Origin: Streptomyces sp. NBC_00236
GTDB taxonomy: Bacteria; Actinomycetota; Actinomycetes; Streptomycetales; Streptomycetaceae
NCBI RefSeq assembly: GCF_036195045.1
Contig: NZ_CP108100.1
Span: 1,054,001 to 1,118,000 of the forward strand
DNA: 64,000 nt
Direction of reading: 5' to 3'
The first letter of the stretch is position 1. The number at the start of each line of letters is the position of its first letter. This document shows positions 62,825 to 64,000 of this stretch, in pieces. A model generated the notes under the pieces. It made no database searches. It had not been told where the DNA came from and worked only from the letters and a program-made list of their open reading frames with translations. The position numbers and the translations under genes were made by a program.

Positions 62825-63730
62825 GTGGCAGTCGTCGCGGAACCCACCCGCCGGGGCCGTCGCAGCGGGCCGCAGGCGCGCCGCGAGGCCCGGATCGGCC
62901 TGCTCTTCGTCCTTCCGTGTTTCCTGCTGTTCCTCGCCTTCCGGTTCGGTCCGGGCGTCGCCGGTGTGCTGATGAGCTTCACCGACTACTCCCTCACCGG
63001 CGGCGGCAGCTTCATCGGGCTCGACAACTTCACCCGTCTGTGGGCCGATCCACTGTTCTGGCAGGCCCTGAAGGTCACCGTCCTCTACACCGTGCTCGCG
63101 GTGCCGGGCACGCTCGCCGCCTCGGTGTGCCTGGCGCTGATCACCCGCCGCGCGTTCCGCGGCGCCAAGTTCTTCCGTTCGGTGTTCTTCCTGCCGGTCG
63201 TCACCTCACTGGTGCTGGCCGCGACCGTCTTCGTCTGGATCTTCTCGACCGGCGGCCCCTGGTCCACTCTGATGGGCTGGTTCGGCATGTCCGAGGGCTC
63301 CTGGCTCTCCGACGACGTGCTGGTGCTGCCGGCGCTCGCCATCGTCGGCGTCTGGTCCCGCTTCGGGTACGGGATGCTCATCCTGCTCGCCCGGATGCAG
63401 GACATCCCGCGCGAGCTGGAGGAGGCCGCCCTCACCGACGGGGCCGGGCCCTGGCAGCGGTTCCGGTACATCGTGCTTCCGCAGCTCAAGCCCGCCCTGT
63501 TCTTCCTCGCGGTGATCGAGACGACGGCCTCGTTCCAGGTCTTCGACGCCGTCTACACGATGACGGGCGGCGGCCCCGCCAACGCCAGTTACACGCTCGT
63601 CTTCCAGCTCTACGACGCGGGCTTCAAGTACTTCGACCTGGGTTACGCCTCCGCCATCGGGGTCGCGCTCTTCGTGCTGACCGTGGTGGTCGCGGTGATC
63701 CAGCGGCTCGTGATCGGGAAGGACCAGTGA
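62825..63730 (+). CDS. ABC sugar importer, permease 1
   Basis: A 301-residue MalF/UgpA-like permease starting at GTG 62825 after AAGGAGA. About six transmembrane helices are seen, and the EAA loop facing the ATPase reads EEAALTDGAGPWQRF. It partners the second permease that begins at the next codons. No ATPase gene is in the window; Streptomyces often uses a shared MsiK ATPase for such importers. Confidence 0.92.
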   Translation: MAVVAEPTRRGRRSGPQARREARIGLLFVLPCFLLFLAFRFGPGVAGVLMSFTDYSLTGGGSFIGLDNFTRLWADPLFWQALKVTVLYTVLAVPGTLAASVCLALITRRAFRGAKFFRSVFFLPVVTSLVLAATVFVWIFSTGGPWSTLMGWFGMSEGSWLSDDVLVLPALAIVGVWSRFGYGMLILLARMQDIPRELEEAALTDGAGPWQRFRYIVLPQLKPALFFLAVIETTASFQVFDAVYTMTGGGPANASYTLVFQLYDAGFKYFDLGYASAIGVALFVLTVVVAVIQRLVIGKDQ

Positions 63731-63732
63731 CC

Positions 63733-64000
63733 ATGACCGCAGCACCCACGGAGACGAAGATCCCGCCGGCGGGCCGGCCCTCCGCACCGCCGGACCGGGC
63801 CGCGCGCCGGGCCGAACGCAGGCTCCGCAAGCTCTCCGAGCAGGACACCGTCCCGTACGGCATGCGCCCCACCCGCACCGGCCGCATCGCGCGCGGCGTG
63901 CTGCTGACGGTGGCCGCGCTCGTGACGGTCTTCCCGTTCTACGCGATGGTCGTGCTCTCCCTGAAGCCGTCCGCGGCGGTCGACTTCCCCGGAAGTCTGC
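63733..64000 (+). CDS. ABC sugar importer, permease 2 (5' part)
   Basis: At least 89 residues are seen before the right edge. A Pro/Arg-rich cytoplasmic tail (RAARRAERRLRKLSE) precedes a first helix, GVLLTVAALVTVFPFYAMVV, and SLKPSAAVDFPGSL, typical of MalG-like permeases. ATG 63733 is 9 bp after GGAAGGA; a GTG at 63727 overlapping the previous stop is an alternative. Confidence 0.85.
   Translation, partial: MTAAPTETKIPPAGRPSAPPDRAARRAERRLRKLSEQDTVPYGMRPTRTGRIARGVLLTVAALVTVFPFYAMVVLSLKPSAAVDFPGSL

Overview
High GC, GTG/TTG starts, long Tat-type signal peptides, a rib/his gene order matching the Streptomyces chromosome and two biosynthetic/catabolic islands point to a Streptomyces or close relative. 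No rRNA, tRNA or CRISPR array was seen. Most real genes are tightly packed, with many 4-base ATGA/GTGA overlaps.

Region 1 (1-11.5 kb) looks like a conflict (defence) island. A minus-strand operon reads: one-TM protein (7065-7691), large CHAT-type caspase-like protease (3645-7013), MbcA/ParS-like antitoxin or adaptor (2968-3648), RES-domain NAD+ phosphorylase-like toxin (2285-2971), macro-domain protein (1101-2222), then a small protein and a VWA protein that runs off the left edge. A second, full-length CHAT paralogue (7981-11301) is divergent. The suggested logic is a protease that releases a NAD+-destroying toxin, followed by an ADP-ribose-binding protein. A hairpin and a tyrosine-integrase C-terminal scrap (11351-11535) lie at its right edge.

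Region 2 (11.5-34.1 kb) is mostly core chromosome: a secreted C39-type peptidase, a uridine-kinase-like protein, a candidate small RNA, a CbxX/EccA-like AAA+ ATPase, two CNNM/HlyC transporters, a PH-domain membrane protein, and the operon ribD-ribE-ribM-ribBA-ribH-hisE-hisG behind an FMN riboswitch. It continues with a GH18 chitinase with DasR-type operators, a 420-bp nested palindrome, a ROK regulator/MFS pair, an NCS2 permease, a GH6 glycosidase and a DUF5995 protein.

Region 3 (34.5-49.0 kb) is a biosynthetic cluster whose last gene encodes an HK97-fold, encapsulin-like shell protein. It also contains an adenylation-carrier-thioester-reductase NRPS, an aldo/keto reductase, a sulfotransferase, an FAD amine oxidase, an acyl/aryl-AMP ligase, an ATP-grasp ligase, a FemAB/GNAT acyltransferase, a heme-oxygenase-like protein, a putative zinc hydrolase and an exporter. 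It is bracketed by two ~60-bp copies of the 3' end of a GNAT gene (34144-34203 and 49103-49162), a possible trace of its insertion. This is the best candidate for a poorly described system: a natural-product nanocompartment.

Region 4 (49.1-64 kb) is an IclR-controlled carbohydrate catabolic island: two secreted beta-helix proteins in opposite orientation sharing a perfect 597-bp inverted repeat, SDR, amidohydrolase, enolase-superfamily dehydratase, PLP aminomutase/aminotransferase, Gfo/Idh/MocA oxidoreductase and a sugar ABC importer running off the right edge.
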